A stretch of 64,000 bases of DNA. It comes from Magnaporthiopsis rhizophila (lineage: Eukaryota; Ascomycota; Sordariomycetes; Magnaporthales; Magnaporthaceae). The DNA is taken from contig PYSS01000001.1 in the NCBI GenBank assembly GCA_003049465.1, forward strand, positions 124,001 to 188,000, given 5' to 3'. Position numbers and translations under genes: made by a program. Below are positions 43,202 through 56,500 of this stretch, one piece after another (the stretch's first letter is position 1; each line of letters begins with the position of its first letter). Under the pieces are notes generated by a model. It saw only the letters and a program-made list of their open reading frames with translations. It was not told where the DNA came from and did no database searches.

Positions 43202-46200
43202 ATTGAGTTGGTGCAGTTAACGAGAAGAACTTGAAATATCACCCAAGGAAGAGAGACATCGATGGAAAACACATAGATATCTAGCTACCTATTTGAAACA
43301 GACCAATGCAATGAACAACCTCACCTTTCTTCATATTAAAGCAGGGGTTCGATCTGGCACAGGCCAACCCAGCATGGGAAGAGACAACAGCTTACCCAAA
43401 CGGGCAGCACAGTCCGAATTGCAAATGAGGATGGGCGTCCATATCACGTCAACCGGCAACACACGCTCACCTGAAACCGCAGAGTTTGTCTCCATGCTGA
43501 TGTCTACAGCCGACTAGCTTACCGTTGCGTTGTCATTCTGCCCAGCCACGCGGAACAAGGTCTTTCGTTGGACGCCGGGGGACTTCTTCCCCTTTCTGCA
43601 CAAACCTGGCCGCACGCGACTCGCCGTGGGCCACGACGCATACGGGTCCTGCATAATAGCGCACCCCTGGTTTGCAGGCCTTGGCACAGGCCAAAGGCTG
43701 CCGTTGTGCCGTGCTTTTTTGGCCGCAAGCTCGGAGAAATTTTGGAGTCCGACAGATGTGGTCTACGAGATTCGAATCTATCCGACGGGGCAGAGAGAAA
43801 GGCTGGCTTGTCGCACCTCGTGCTGACTGACACCATATCGAGCTAATGATGTCGCTCTCATGGGGAATATACAGTAGTCTACTGGATTGCGTTTTTCCCC
43901 ACGTTCCATCCCATCATCCTCGGACTATTACTCCGATTATACCGGGCCCGGCGGCGGAGACCGTTTACTCTGCCCAGACAGAGTCGAGCCGACATGCAGA
44001 TGCCCCTCCGAGTAGAACTCTTTATCCCTCAGCCCAGCCCACGCTCTACAGCTAAGCCACCGTCGGCGTGTAGCTAGTCAAGGGAGGGCTGGTGGCTGCG
44101 CTCTACAGGGACGTCGTCGTACCCATAGTGGCCCGGGGATGACGGGCCAGTCGGCGCTCACGTTTTTACGTATCGTGGCCCAACATACGCGGCCGTATGC
44201 ACAGTATATACGGACACAACCCTGGGAGCTGACCCAAAAGATCAATGTGGATGTCCGCCGCCTGCAAGATAACAGCTTTTTTTTTCTCGTCGTTTTTGGC
44301 TTGTGACAGCGCCCAGTCTGAGTTCCACCGTAAAACCTGGACCTGCTGCACTCTCCAAAAGTGGTAGAGAGTTGTTTCATACTGTACGACGCTCTGATGT
44401 AAGCAAGTTCTGCCGCTACATGGTACTTACCTAGGTAGTCCAAGGTATCTATCGGGAGATTAGAAGGCTCTGCTGGGTCGAGAATAAGCCAATGGGCATC
44501 TATTCATTTGATGCTGCGTAATGTTAGCTTTCGGCAGACGGCATGTGGCTCCGACGCCAGGGTGGAAGGCCGTTTCATTTCGTTGGTTAGCAACGGCAGA
44601 TTTACCCCTTCATCTCATGTTCCAGGACAATCTAACAGCCGAGTAAGCTATTGGGGAGGGCCAAGTCAGGAACCACGGTCGAGACGGCAGCAACATACCG
44701 ACGGGCTTGGGTTGATTTGCACTTAGGTAAGGGGGAGGCCGCACTGTGCCCACTATGTAGTCTGAACCTCTTGGTTGTGTTGGCGATCGGCAAACCCTGA
44801 GATGTGCATGTCTCTCCGCCCGCCACAGTGTCCGCCCCTAGTGTGCCGATCCCGCCAGACCGCGGACACGCAGCACAGCGTCCTCTTGGCAGCCGTTCCA
44901 TACGGCCATTATCGCCCATCAAGGGCCTCTGTTCCACCGCAACGTGGGCATCCCTGTGGAGACTTTTCCTTCCGTTTTCCTTGAATGGCTTCCTTTGCCA
45001 GAGCCGTCGAGCCCGCCGAAACCCACCACTGACGTCACAACGGGCCGACAGCCTGCATCAGCCCAACCGGTGGGGTGGCCCATGGGTAGTGGGGGTCCGA
45101 CCCGCCTCACCGCTAGGTATCCCCGCTGCAGCGCATGCCGCAGCAGCCTCCAGTCAGCGGGAGGTGTTGGACAAGGCCGCCCTTGAGGCTGGGTGCGAGA
45201 TGCAGGGTGATGGCGCCGCCGCGCCGCCAATCCGTGAATTTCCTCGAAACTTTGCATGGCGGCATGGTAGATCTCTCCCGCCGCCCGCTGTCTCCCTTGC
45301 ATGCCAGTCTTCGGTGCCTCTAGTGTGTAAGCCGTCCGGCGGTGTCGACGTGTTGTTGTTAATGCTGATCTCCATGCCGGCCCCAACAAATAGCAGTGGT
45401 GAGCATCAGCAGCAGCCGCATTTCAAGGTCTGCCCTGTGGTGTAGCGTGGCACACCTCAGCTCGCGGCAGGCACGGTGCGACTGTGCCAAGTGCCGCCTA
45501 CATGCTGCCAGCCGTGCCTGCCAGGCGGGACGGCGGTTGGACAGTGGCTGACTGATCAGAAATTTACCCCTCCAAAACTGCCACGGTCCGACTGCAACCC
45601 TGACGATCGCTGCGCTACCTGGTCTTCAACGACAAGCCGCAGAGCCCCATACTCAGGCATGGGGGTCTCTGATCCTGTCCGTTCCTGGCGGAGAGAGGTT
45701 CGGTGGTCCTGATATCGGTGATCCACTTGCGCCCTGCCCGAGCCCCAGGTCCCGGCTTCTCGCGCTGCCCGCCGCCGCTACCCGGAACTTTGACGGCCAT
45801 TCGAGGACATGCCCAGTACTGTACCAAAAGTCCACGTCCAAGCCTGCCCAACGCACGGCGCGGCAGCACGGTGGAGACGCAGCACACGGTGCAGGACGTG
45901 TGTGCGCCTGCGCAACGCAACGTGAAGCACACTCCACTTCAGCGGTGGCTCCGAGTCGAGCCTCTGCAGCCTCTATCCTGCCAGCCCCCCTGCTCCCGCT
46001 CCGGCGACCCTGCGTACTACGTGCGTACATGGCTAGGTACCTAGGTACGTACGATGCTGTTGGTACACAAAACGAACGCGGCTAGGCAAACAACCGGCAA
46101 CGGGGCCCTTCTACGGACCACGCCGACGTCATAATCCCATTTGTCCCTTTTGCCCTCCGGGAACTGCCCCAGGTCTTGCCATGTGAATCAACCCGGGACC

Positions 46201-47197
46201 GTCTCTGTCACCTATGACCCTGCCGGCTGGCCCCAACTGGCCAGTGGGAGGACTGAGCCGCAGGTCCGAGGAAAAACAAAAGACAAGGTGACAGTCCAGA
46301 GGGAATCGCCGCCTGGTTGGTATTTTTTCTGCCCGTCCTAGACAGCCCCTGCTGCATCTGCAGGGCGCAAATCCCATCCTCTAGTACGGAGATGCTGGGC
46401 CAAACGGAACGAGACATGCCAGCATAACAAGCAGAAAGAGCAGCGACGCTCACATGCCTATGTCCTCTCTCCTATCCCCTCGTTGCACAAACCCACCAGG
46501 GCTCTTGTCGATCTCGGCTACCTGCCGCTCAACGAAGACGAGAGAAGTTGACCCAAATGGAGCAGGGGTGTCTGAGAGTGGGATGTGCAACTGTGCACTG
46601 TACGCCGTACTTGGTACGCCGTCCACAGTACGCAAGATGCGCCACCACTGAATCAGACACGGCTCCTCAGCTTGCCCGTGAAGCCCACAGTTGGCGATAT
46701 CCACTGAGTTGTTTATGTTTTCAATTTTTTTTCTGTTTCGTGCTTTTGATTTTGCCCGTCCAACATCAGCTGCAGGCTGACGCTAGGGTGTGAAAATTCG
46801 TTCACGTTAGTGGTTCCACCTGGGTTTGCCATCATTGTGCCCACAGCCATCAAGGATGTCGCCGGTTCGCCTCCCTCTGTTCCTGCCATCTCAGGGGTAA
46901 ACATGGTCCTCACTGCATCACTACATAGACTGATGCCTCTGGGTATAAGTACCTGGAGCATCTCCGGTCCATGGAAGACCACAAATTCCCCAGATCATCC
47001 CATTCCCAGTTTCCGCTTTCACCCCCATAGCATAATACCTATCCATCGTGGCAGATAACTGTGGTTATCGACTGGCATCACAACCTTCTGTCCTCCCTCT
47101 CCTTGAACCCGACCAGCATCAGTCGCCCACTCCTTTCGCTTCCTGCTCTTAGGCTCCCGGCACGCACACTTACATCTGACATCTCACATCCCTCGTC
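43202..47197. other. 4-kb gene-poor interval upstream of the HAD gene
   Basis: No gene, RNA gene or mobile element recognised. Open frames of up to about 213 codons (44804-45445) overlap frames on the other strand and lack family features. The part nearest 47.1 kb is probably the promoter and leader of the HAD gene. Confidence 0.5.
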
Positions 47198-48684
47198 ATG
47201 TCGACCCTTCAGAGGCCCGCTGGTCCTGCCCGGACCGCCTCGTCCAGCAGCTTCGCTGAGGCCTTCGATAAGGCCCGGCACAAGCTGGACAAGGAGCTCG
47301 ATAGGGAGCTGGAGGCCGAGCTGGAGCAGCTGTCACTGGACGATGACTCCACTCCGGACCTCACCGACTCGGAATCCTCCCCCGCATCTCCGGGTTCCCT
47401 GGCCTCCGACTCCGGGGCTGCGACCCCCACTCTTGCAAGCCCGGGCACGCCCCTGACTGCTCCGCTTACACCCCTTGTGGACCCGGACGTCGCCGAGGAT
47501 TTCGCCTTCGCCTTTGACATTGACGGCGTCCTCGTCCGCGGCGGCAACCCCATCCCTGAGGCCATCGAGGCCATGAAGTTGCTAAACGGCGAGAACCAGT
47601 ATGGCGTCAAGGTGTAAGTGGTTTGTTGACCTAACCAAAAATCCTTAAAAGCATATGAGACTGACACCAGAACTGCACCAGCCCCTACATCTTCCTCACA
47701 AACGGTGGTGGCAAGACCGAGGCCGAGCGCTGCAAGGACCTCTCGAAGCAGCTAGAGATCGAGGTCTCGACCGGCCAGTTCATCTGCGGCCACACTCCCA
47801 TGAGGGAGCTGGCCGAGCAGCACCGCACGGTCCTGGTCATCGGCGGCGAGGGCGAGAAGTGCCGCGAGGTGGCCGAGGGCTACGGCTTCACTGATGTTAT
47901 CACACCTGGCGACATCATCAAGGCCAACGCTGCGACGGCGCCGTTCCGGAAGCTGACGCCACAGGAGCGCGCCAACTGTCGTGACCTGCTGGCCCGCACG
48001 GACGGCGACCTGACCAAGATCGTGATCGAGGCCATCTTTGTCTTCGCCGACAGCCGCGACTGGGCTTCGGACCTGCAGATCATCCTCGACGTTGCCATGT
48101 CCAAGGGCGGCCGCCTCGAGACCCGGTCCGAGAACTTTGACGAGGGCCCGCCCGTCTTCTTCTCCCACAACGACACCCTCTGGGCGGCTCAGCACGAGCA
48201 CGCCCGCCTGGGCATGGGCGCGCTCCGTCGCATCGTCGAGGTCGTCTTCGCCGACGTGACGCAGGGCAAGGGCAAGCTGCGGACGCACTCGTTTGGCAAG
48301 CCGCAGGTGCCCACATTCGAGTTCGCCACGCGCCTCCTGCAGCGCTGGCGCGAGGACCGCCACGGTCTGGCAGCCAACACGCCCCCGCCCGAGACGGTCT
48401 ACTTTGTCGGCGACACGCCCGAGTCGGACATCCGCGGCACCAACGCCATGGACGCCGTCAGCGACAACGAGTGGTACAGCATCCTCGTCAAGACGGGCAT
48501 CTACCAGGACGGCACCGTGCCCGCCTACAAGCCCCGCTCCATCGTCGGTACCGTGCTCGATGCTGTCCACCACGGCATCGAGCGCGAGATGGAGAGGCGC
48601 AGGGCCAAGGCGTCGGCCGAGAAGCTCGGTGATGGCATTCTCTCTGTCGGCCGCGTCCCTCAGGTTGAGGTCGTCGAGCCCTGA
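47198..48684 (+). CDS. HAD-superfamily class IIA hydrolase (HDHD5/CECR5-like)
   Basis: Putative phosphatase of the haloacid-dehalogenase fold. Exons 47198-47613 and 47682-48684 give 472 residues. Residues 1-100 are Ser/Pro/acid-rich and start with amphipathic charged helices. Motif I is FAFDIDGVLVRGG with nucleophile Asp107 and acid Asp109, motif II is FLTNGGG just after the intron, and motif IV is VGDTPESDIRG near residue 382. The IIA cap lies between. The C-terminus resembles yeast YKR070W and human HDHD5, which are mitochondrial; a presequence is not obvious here. Fungal relatives in fission yeast are fused to a CDP-alcohol phosphatidyltransferase, and no such domain is present here. The substrate is unknown. 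It stands alone between two large non-coding stretches. Confidence 0.85.
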
Positions 48685-49689
48685 GAGCAAAACATCCGTG
48701 TGATACTGGGGGGGAATCATCATCAACATATCCACCCTTCACCAAAAGCTATTTTCATTCGGCTTCGGTCCACCGCCCGCCTTGAGACTTTCTCTATCCC
48801 TGGCGGATTTTGTTTTGTTTGACGATTTTTCTTTCTCCTTCAATTTTGATACCACGTCGGTTCTCGCCTTGCTCCTCCAGACTGCGAGGATGTTTTTGCG
48901 TACCGCGAGTTTATGGGACAAATAAGGTACCAGCGTTCGCTACTTTTTGATTTCCAATACGACGTCATGAGCATTTCACAACCGGGTTTGTTTCTGGTTG
49001 TGATATTATTGGTTGGGAAGGGCAAAGAGGCCATTTACATTAGACTACAGAGATAGAAGAAAAAGATTGCGTGTCATATCGGGATCACCCCGTTTCTGTC
49101 AAAAATATTCGAACGGTTCCAGTTGAGCTTGGACCCAGCTCGCTTTAACAACGTGTATCTTTTGGCCGACCGTAAGAGCAATTACAGTTCAAGATTCGAC
49201 GCAGAGGACCAGCAGGTCGGTGTTGGCGTTGGTACCAGTCCACCATGGAAAAGCTAGACACTGCCGCCGTGATCGAGAGGCGCGAGAACGAGAGGCTGCA
49301 ATCCGCATAAACCGCACGACCGTTTGGGGGTAACGCCTGCAGCTGACGGTTGACAGCCTGCTGTTGCGTGTTTATGGAAGAAAAGGAGACAGCAGGGGGA
49401 GGTCTCTAATGCGCAAACTTGTATTTGGACACACCGTCCTTGGTCCCAGAATCCACACTCCGCAGTTCATGTCTATTGGCATCCAAGTTAACACTCTAAT
49501 AAAGCCCAACAATACAGTTTCCAAGACTGGTGTTCAGGGCCGGCGTGGCAACCATCCACCTCGCTGTCCAAGCCGCGACGTAACAAGTATTAGGTAGGTA
49601 TCCCAACAGATGATGCAAAATCCAATATGCATGCATTGTCCTCCCCAAAACTCATAACTTCCCTGATCGGTTAGTCAGATGGGACACAA
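48685..49689. other. Convergent 3' flanks (HAD gene / fusion gene)
   Basis: 1 kb between two stop codons. Nothing recognised beyond T-rich 3' sequence. Confidence 0.6.
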
Positions 49690-52600
49690 TCAAGCCTGAG
49701 CGGTAGGCTTGCCCACATCGCCGTCAAGCACGCGCCGCACGCACTCGGCCTTTGCAAAGGACTCGTAGTACCGGGCCAGGCGGCCCAGCTTGAGCTGCCC
49801 AAGCCCGCTCACAAACGCCTCGGGCCCGCCGCACGACGACGCCATGTCGTGGAGGACAGGCCACAGGGCGTAGTCGGCGATGGACGCCGAGGCTCCACCG
49901 GCGATGAAGCAGCAGTCGCCGCCGCCGCCGCCGCTGGTAGTAGCAGCGTCCACCTCGGCCACGTACGTGTCGTAGACGGCTAACTCACGCGCTAGCGGTT
50001 TTAGAGTATGTGCCGCCTTTTTGGAAAGCGCGGCGGCGGCGGCGGCGGCGGCGGTGTCGTCATCCGCCCCGGCTCGCTCCTTGGCCTCCTCATCCACGAC
50101 GGCCTCGTTCTTCGCCGACGCCGCCTTCCGCTTTTCTAGCAGACCCAGCGCCTGTTGGAACCGGGTCAACTCGCGCGCGAGCTCCGGGCGGGCCGACGCG
50201 TCCGCGCCCGCGCCCTTATTCTTGTTGGGACGGTGCACGGCGTCCAGGTACAGCATGACGGCTACGTCGCCGTGGATCGACGCCTTGCCGGGGTCGTTGT
50301 CGATGAACTTGACCGTCGCGTCGCCGCCACCGCCGCCGTCGGAGCCACCCACGCTGCCCTTTGCATACGAGATGCCAAACGCCGCCAGCATCAGCTGGAT
50401 GCGCATGTTGACGACATGGTCCGGGCCCGAGAAGAAGCGTGGCGAGCTGCTCATGTGCAGCACGTCGAATCCTTGCCCGTAGAACGTATCCCAGTCGAAA
50501 GCGGACGAGTGGTTTTCCGTCCCGAACGCCCTCAGCATCCGGACCGCCTCGTCGCTCTGCCCGTTGACGACGGGTTTCGCGCCTTCGCGCGTCTTGGACG
50601 TCGCGCCCTGGCCCCAGATCACGGAGGAGTCGCGGTCGAGGAAGGTGCCGATCTTGCGAAACGTCAGGCTGATGCGGCCGCCCGAGAAGGCGAGCTCCGG
50701 CTCGGTCTTGTCGCGGTCCATCCGCTTGTCCTGCCGGATGGCGTGCAGCCAGCGCTCGTTGGTCTTGAGGCCCATGCGGCAGAGCGAGTTGTGCGGCAGG
50801 CGCGCGCGGACGACCTGGCGGCGCCTGGCAGGGTCATCCTGCTGCTCCTCCTGCTGCTGTTGCTGTTGTTGCTGCTGGTCGCCGGGCCTTTCGGGCGAGC
50901 CGGGTTTCCGCGAGGGGTCCTTATCCGGCCTCTTTGTGCGGAGAACCATGGTCCGTTCGGCGCCGAGACTCACGTTGGCGATGAACGAGCCCGGGGCGAT
51001 GTCTAGCGTCTTGTCGCTGTGCTCCGAGATGTAGTCGTTGCCGCTGCGGTAGAACTGGATCAGAGCGTGGTTCAGGCTGTGCCCCAATACCTCCTCGATC
51101 TCTTTCTTGATCTCTAGCACAGTCGGGCTGAAGGGAACAAGCGGTGGTGACTCGTCCGATGGGTGTCGGTAAACCGGCATGTTGCCCTCGGCGTCGACCT
51201 CGCCCTGGACGCAGACTAGACGTGGAACCTCGCCTCCCTGATGAGACATGCGAAGCCAGCGGACCTCGTCTCTTAGCCGTTCGAAGATGCCGCTCTCCAG
51301 CTTCTCGGAAAGCACATCGTGGAAGATGGTGGTGTCGCCCTCGCACAAGGGCTCGGACGGTGTTGGTCGTCGACATTCCTCCTTCATCTGTGCAACCCGA
51401 GCTTTTTCTTCTTTGCCTTCTTCGTTTAGCTCTTGTGTCGAGTTTAATGAGGATGATTGCGGTGTAGGTTTTTCAGACGATTCGAGTTTCTCGTCATCGA
51501 CAACATGTAAATTCGGCCGGGATACGTCGGCCGCAGCCTGTTGGTCAAGAGCGAGATTTCCAGGTTAATATTTACATAAAAAATCATTCGAGGTTCTAAC
51601 GACATTGTCTGCAAATAGGCTTGAGCTACCTTGGTCTCCGCAGGCGGCTTGTCATTCGCGCCCTTCAATGGGTTTTCGCTGTCCCTGCTGCTGCCGTTAC
51701 TGTCAAGGGTTTTCGGCGCTGGTGAGTCACCTGCATGCTGCAGGCTATCGCTAGCGGTGGAGGTTTGGTCCAACGACGGCACAGCGGATGTCGACCCGGA
51801 CGTCGCTGTGGACAATCGGACTGGGCGCCTGTCGTCAGGGGTTCCAGAACCTACCATGGTCTGAAGCGGCTGCTGCTGACTGGCCTGCGGCTGAGACGCG
51901 GTGGACTTGGCAGCTGCGGGGGAGGCGTCGCTTAGCGTCTTCAGATCATCCTTGGGGGCCGCTGGGGAGGACCAGGAGTTGGTGGTTTTTTTCGCACTCG
52001 TATCACGTACGAACTTATCCTTGGGGCTGCTTCTTGAACCGCTCGATGCCCGCCGGGCATCAGCACCGCCTCCCGTCCTGATGGGCCCGGTGGTCGAGGA
52101 GCCCCGCCCTGCTTCCTTCTTCTCCCTAATGGGCATCGACGCCGATATCGGTGCCGGGCCGTTTGCGGCGGCCTGGCTGGGACTTCCGGTGAGGCTGGAT
52201 ATCAGATCCTGCGCTGTTGTGGTCTCGCAGCCCGTGAGCTGTACCAGGTTCTCAATGGCGTTGGTGTGGCGGACGGCGCTGCGGTACCCGCAACAGTCGT
52301 TGACTATGGTCATTTGCAGTCCGTGGCTGGCGCCGTCCAGGGCGGTAGCGTGGATGCTGACGTTGGTGAGGGCACCACATATGAAGAGCTCGGTTGCGAA
52401 GCGGGTGCGCAGAAGCTTCAGTAGTTGGCCGGACTGGAAGGCCGAGTATTCCGTCTTGGTCAAGACCGAGTCTCGCCCGGTGGCAACAGCAGCGGCCACA
52501 TGGTCGGCGAGGGCGCTACCTGTCTTGCCTGGCCGGACGCACTCGGGCTTCGGACCTAGCTCTCCTCCGTCGTCATCGGGTTCGGGGCTGCCCGTGTCAT

Positions 52601-52946
52601 CCGCCAGGCTGAGGAACGCCTCGTGATCGGCCTCGCCTCTGCCAGTCCCGAGTCCCACTCTGCGGCTGCGCGCAGAGGCTGTAGTAGGAATGGGCAGGTC
52701 GGAGGTGAGGACGTTGTTGTTGATAATGGCTCGAGGCTCTGCAAACTCAGACCGCACCCATATCACATCGCCAGATCCTGACTGACGGAATGCGTTGGCG
52801 ACGTCTATCGCACGCTGGACGTAGCCCTCGGGCTCACTAACGGGCAGAGCGCCATCCGGAGACAAGAAGTCGTTCTGGAGATCGAGGATAAGGAGAGCCT
52901 TGCGGGTCCGCAGGGAGGGGAGCAGGCTTGGGTCAAAAGCAAACAT
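49690..52946 (-). CDS. Isochorismatase-like / AlkB dioxygenase / GST-like fusion protein
   Basis: One gene, exons 52946-51630 and 51537-49690, 1054 residues. Residues about 14-235 form an isochorismatase-like hydrolase with Asp22 (LILDLQNDF) and Lys164 (LTKTEYSAF). The usual nucleophile Cys is Ser197 (LTNVSIHATALDG). A Ser/Pro/Thr-rich linker spans about 240-480. An AlkB-type Fe(II)/2-oxoglutarate dioxygenase follows at about 500-740, with iron ligands His612, Asp614 (SEHSDKT) and His704 (RWLHAIRQDKR) and 2-oxoglutarate Arg727/Arg733 (RISLTFR). A poly-Gln insert sits at about 660-671. The last about 300 residues resemble a GST helical fold (ASIADYALWPVLHDM). The unspliced first frame stops only 57 bp before the first ATG of the second, leaving no room for two genes. 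A nucleic-acid demethylation role is inferred from AlkB; the link to the other domains is unknown. Confidence 0.82.
50037..50057 (-). repeat. (GCC)n repeat encoding poly-Ala in the fusion gene
   Basis: Codes an Ala run in the GST-like region, within a linker between conserved blocks. Boundaries approximate. Confidence 0.75.
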
Positions 52947-53476
52947 ATCACAGAGCTACCTGACGACCTGGACACCCGGTCAGTCTGCAATGGGGGGGAT
53001 TAGGCCAGTGCCGTAGGTTATTGACCTCGGGCAGTGTGGTGTAGATAGATTCTGTAGCCTTATGTTGGGTTCGGATAGACGCCTAGAGGGGCCGGAGAAA
53101 AAAGAAAGGGCCGGACCGCCTTATACGGCAAAGCGACGTTGCAAGCTGGTGGGTCGAGCGGTGTGTAGCCTCCGGCGATCTCGATGCCGAGGCAGTCAGG
53201 GGACTCGGGGTGGATACGTTAGTTCTGGGCCGGGAGACGCAGCACGATGAGAGTGACGAAGCTCGTTCATGGGTGGCTGAAGCCACTTGGAACTCGATTG
53301 GTGGGTCTTGGCAGACGACTATAGGCGGACAAATGGATACGGGATATAGACCAGACAACGGTTGTGGACTGGCGGCAGTAGGCAGGTAGAGAGATATTTA
53401 TTCTTTGTGTTAGGGCTGTGTTGGTCAAGGCCGCTCTGGGGTGGCACTAGGAACATGCTGCTGGTGGGGTGTCTTT

Positions 53477-53508
<32 letters not shown>

Positions 53509-53518
53509 TTTTGTTTTT

Positions 53519-53577
<59 letters not shown>

Positions 53578-56500
53578 GCTTTNAATCTTATTTCTTTTCT
53601 TTAATGTTTTATGACTTTGTCCCCTGCCGAGTTTGTGGCAGCTCTGCTCAGGCGGAAATGCAACAAACGGAGGTCGGCCGATAGCAAAGCTGGAGTAGTG
53701 ATGGCCTTCAGGGTTCGTGGATACGCGTTTGGCTGTGTCGTCGCTTGGTCTCCTCTCCTGCTATTGCGTTTGTCACCGTGCGGTTGCATCAATGTCAAGA
53801 GCCAGCCGTCTCGAGAAGCTGGGATGACCCTGGATCGGACGATTCCCTCTTGGAGCACGGGGGCGGGGGCCGCACTAGGTTGTTGAGCCTGGGTGCCGAT
53901 AAGGCCGCCCACTGGCACAGCGTTGGCGGGCTGGTGAGGCCATGCGAACCTAAACTTGAGACGGTCGTTCGAATCTCGGAAGCTCCCACCAGCCAAACGC
54001 GGTACTTGTGCCAGCGCCGGCAACGTCGAGCGCCTCCGCGGACGGTGAGCAGGGATCGGAGGCCGGAGTGCTCTGGCTCTTTCGAGGGCAAAATGATTTG
54101 ATAAGCTTCTTTTGGACCAAAAAGACTTGACGCCACAGGCTCCTGTGGATCTGGAGCACTAGAGCCAACGTCTGGCAGGGATAGCAGCGTAATAGTGGGC
54201 CAACGGAAGCGAAAAAAAAAGACCAGAATCAATAAGAAACGTGAGAGCGAAAATCGCCTTTCCTGCTCGGCCCGCACGTCACCGACATCTCGCCGTCCAG
54301 ATAGTCCTCGGGCAGCAGCAGCAGTGTCGCATCCTCAGTCTGTCTGGTGTATCCGTTTTTTTTTTGGGCTTGGAGAATCCTAGCAAACGGGCGTCCACGT
54401 TGGCAAGTCTTTGAGAAAAGTCAGGGGTTCTTCCTGCTTCGGCCATCCGATGTCGCCTCTCCTCCTTGCAAGTTTTGCAATCTCATTCCCTCGAGCCCGA
54501 TCCAACGTCTCTGTGTCGTGTATGTACCAGACTTGACGCATCTTGGCTTTGGATTAAAGGCTCCTCATTCTGCATAAGAGAGTGTGAACTGTCCGAAGGT
54601 TGCTTGCGACGACAAGCCATCCCGTCAATTTCCGATCGAAGGGCGAATGCCATCTTCTGCAGAACTTGGTCTAGCCAGTTCCATTTCGCCAACTTTAAAC
54701 AAGGATGTCGGCAGTGCCTAGCACAGCCAGCCCGTTGACCGGAAAATTCCGACGTCGTCTCCTGGTCCGCCCTCGGGCTTTTTGACATTCAGCAGGGAGT
54801 TGGGCTTCGGCGACTCGAGGAAACCAGGTTCGTTCCCCGGCTCCTCCTCGACGGCTTGGCCAGACCGTTCTACGCACCGAGCAATGTGGTTCGTTCGATT
54901 TTGCAGGGTAAAGCTGTCAGTGGTTCGCAGAAGCCGACCTTTCCTTTGTTATTTCCGCCGGCCCGGACGTTCTAGTTTCAACGTCTTTTGGAGGTCATGC
55001 GACGCGCTTTGGTGCCATGGCTACAGTCTGACTTGTGCGACAGTCTAGATCCCGACCTCGAGACCCTTGCAGAGCGGCGCAAGAGGTGAAAGCAGCACAT
55101 TCATAAGATGCTTAACGAAGGCCGATAAGACAGCGATGCTGTGGTACGGGCGTATTGCGACACATTCATGTTTTGTTCGGGAAGCATCCACGTGGCAAAG
55201 GAGCCTGGCCATTATGGAGCAAGTCGTCTTAGTCGCTATTCGCTTTTTTTACTCGCCGCTTGTTGCCGAGGCCGAGTTCGACGACGCAGACATCCTTGAC
55301 CTGGCCGATAGTGACTCGTCTTTGCCATGCTTCTTGACGAGGCGGCAATGGTGTTCGCCAATGAGACCCCATGTCGCTCGTCCCTCTGCATGCCGTGTGT
55401 GCCCATTCCTTTCCCTAACTCGTATCAACTCCTACATGTCATCACACCTTACCCGACGGTCAAGGCAGGGGTAGAACGATCGTGCGTGATCCGGAGCAGT
55501 AAGTATATAACGCGCCTGCCTGCATTGAGTGCTGCCCGACAAGGTACCACAGGATATAGGCAGGTCGCCGAGGAATTACTAGCACCTTCCATTACCTTTT
55601 GCAGGATTCTCGTGCATATTAGCACCTGCATGTACGCGCCCGACCCATGCTCATATGCCTACGAGAACGACACGGCTTCCTTCCCGTGCCCAGAAGACAT
55701 CCGCGTCCAATAACTCGCTGTCTCTGTCGTCTCTGCTTTTAAAGCAACGCGCCACGTTCCACCAAATAAAAGCATGCAGTCCATACTAATACCCCGAGCT
55801 ATTTATCTGTCCCACATGGGGAACAACAAAGCATATCCTGGACGGGAAAGGGAAACGGCATATGGGAAAGGAATTAAGATGAAGCCAAAGGAGACCTGCC
55901 AGACAGGCTTCGGTCACAGGTGGCTCCTGTTTAGCGTTATCTGACTGCAGAATTTGATTCGGGCGTCTTGTGCACCCCTTTCTCCGTCCCCAGATCACAC
56001 CGCCTCATCGCACATCAAGCCCCAGGGCACAGCATGAATGCATGTCTTTCTCTTAATTCGAGACGACTGGTTGATGAGAAATGGGCTGTGGCTGGATTTC
56101 TAGCCGACCACCTCACTGACAGGGAAGTGCTCTCACTCGGGATTGTTCTGGCCTCGCAGATGGACACACGCTTTCCGCGGCAGGGTCCTCGAAATTCTCC
56201 ATCAAGGCCATCCCCGGCACTGGCCTTTGGCGATCGATCTCGCGGGGAAACCAAAACCAACTTGCTCCACCAAGTACATGGGCTAACCAAAAGAGGTTAT
56301 AACGTCGCTCCGCCGATCTTAACGTGACTTCAGTACCCGAGTGTATACATAGAAGTACCTCTCCGCTAAGGTCGAGTCGCTAAACGGACGTGGTTTAAAC
56401 CCTGGACTGGGCGGTCGTGATTAAAGCAGACGGGTCTATTGCGGAAGTGGTAAAGACCCGATGTCCACACGATGGGCCTCTGTCTCGTCGGGGGATTTGT

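Noticed and set aside
44804..45445. 213-codon plus-strand frame
   Set aside because: Overlaps a similar-length minus-strand frame. Neither has recognisable motifs, ordered low complexity or splice context.
51387..51444. Two separate genes (isochorismatase and AlkB) instead of a fusion
   Set aside because: Only 57 bp would separate the first stop from the next ATG, and the intron 51536-51631 restores one phase-0 frame with usable splice sites.
53929..53994. 8-bp inverted pair GGCTGGTG/CACCAGCC with GTTCGAATC inside, suggesting a tRNA
   Set aside because: Neither strand gives pairing T, anticodon and D arms at correct spacing; the acceptor-like pairing is probably chance.
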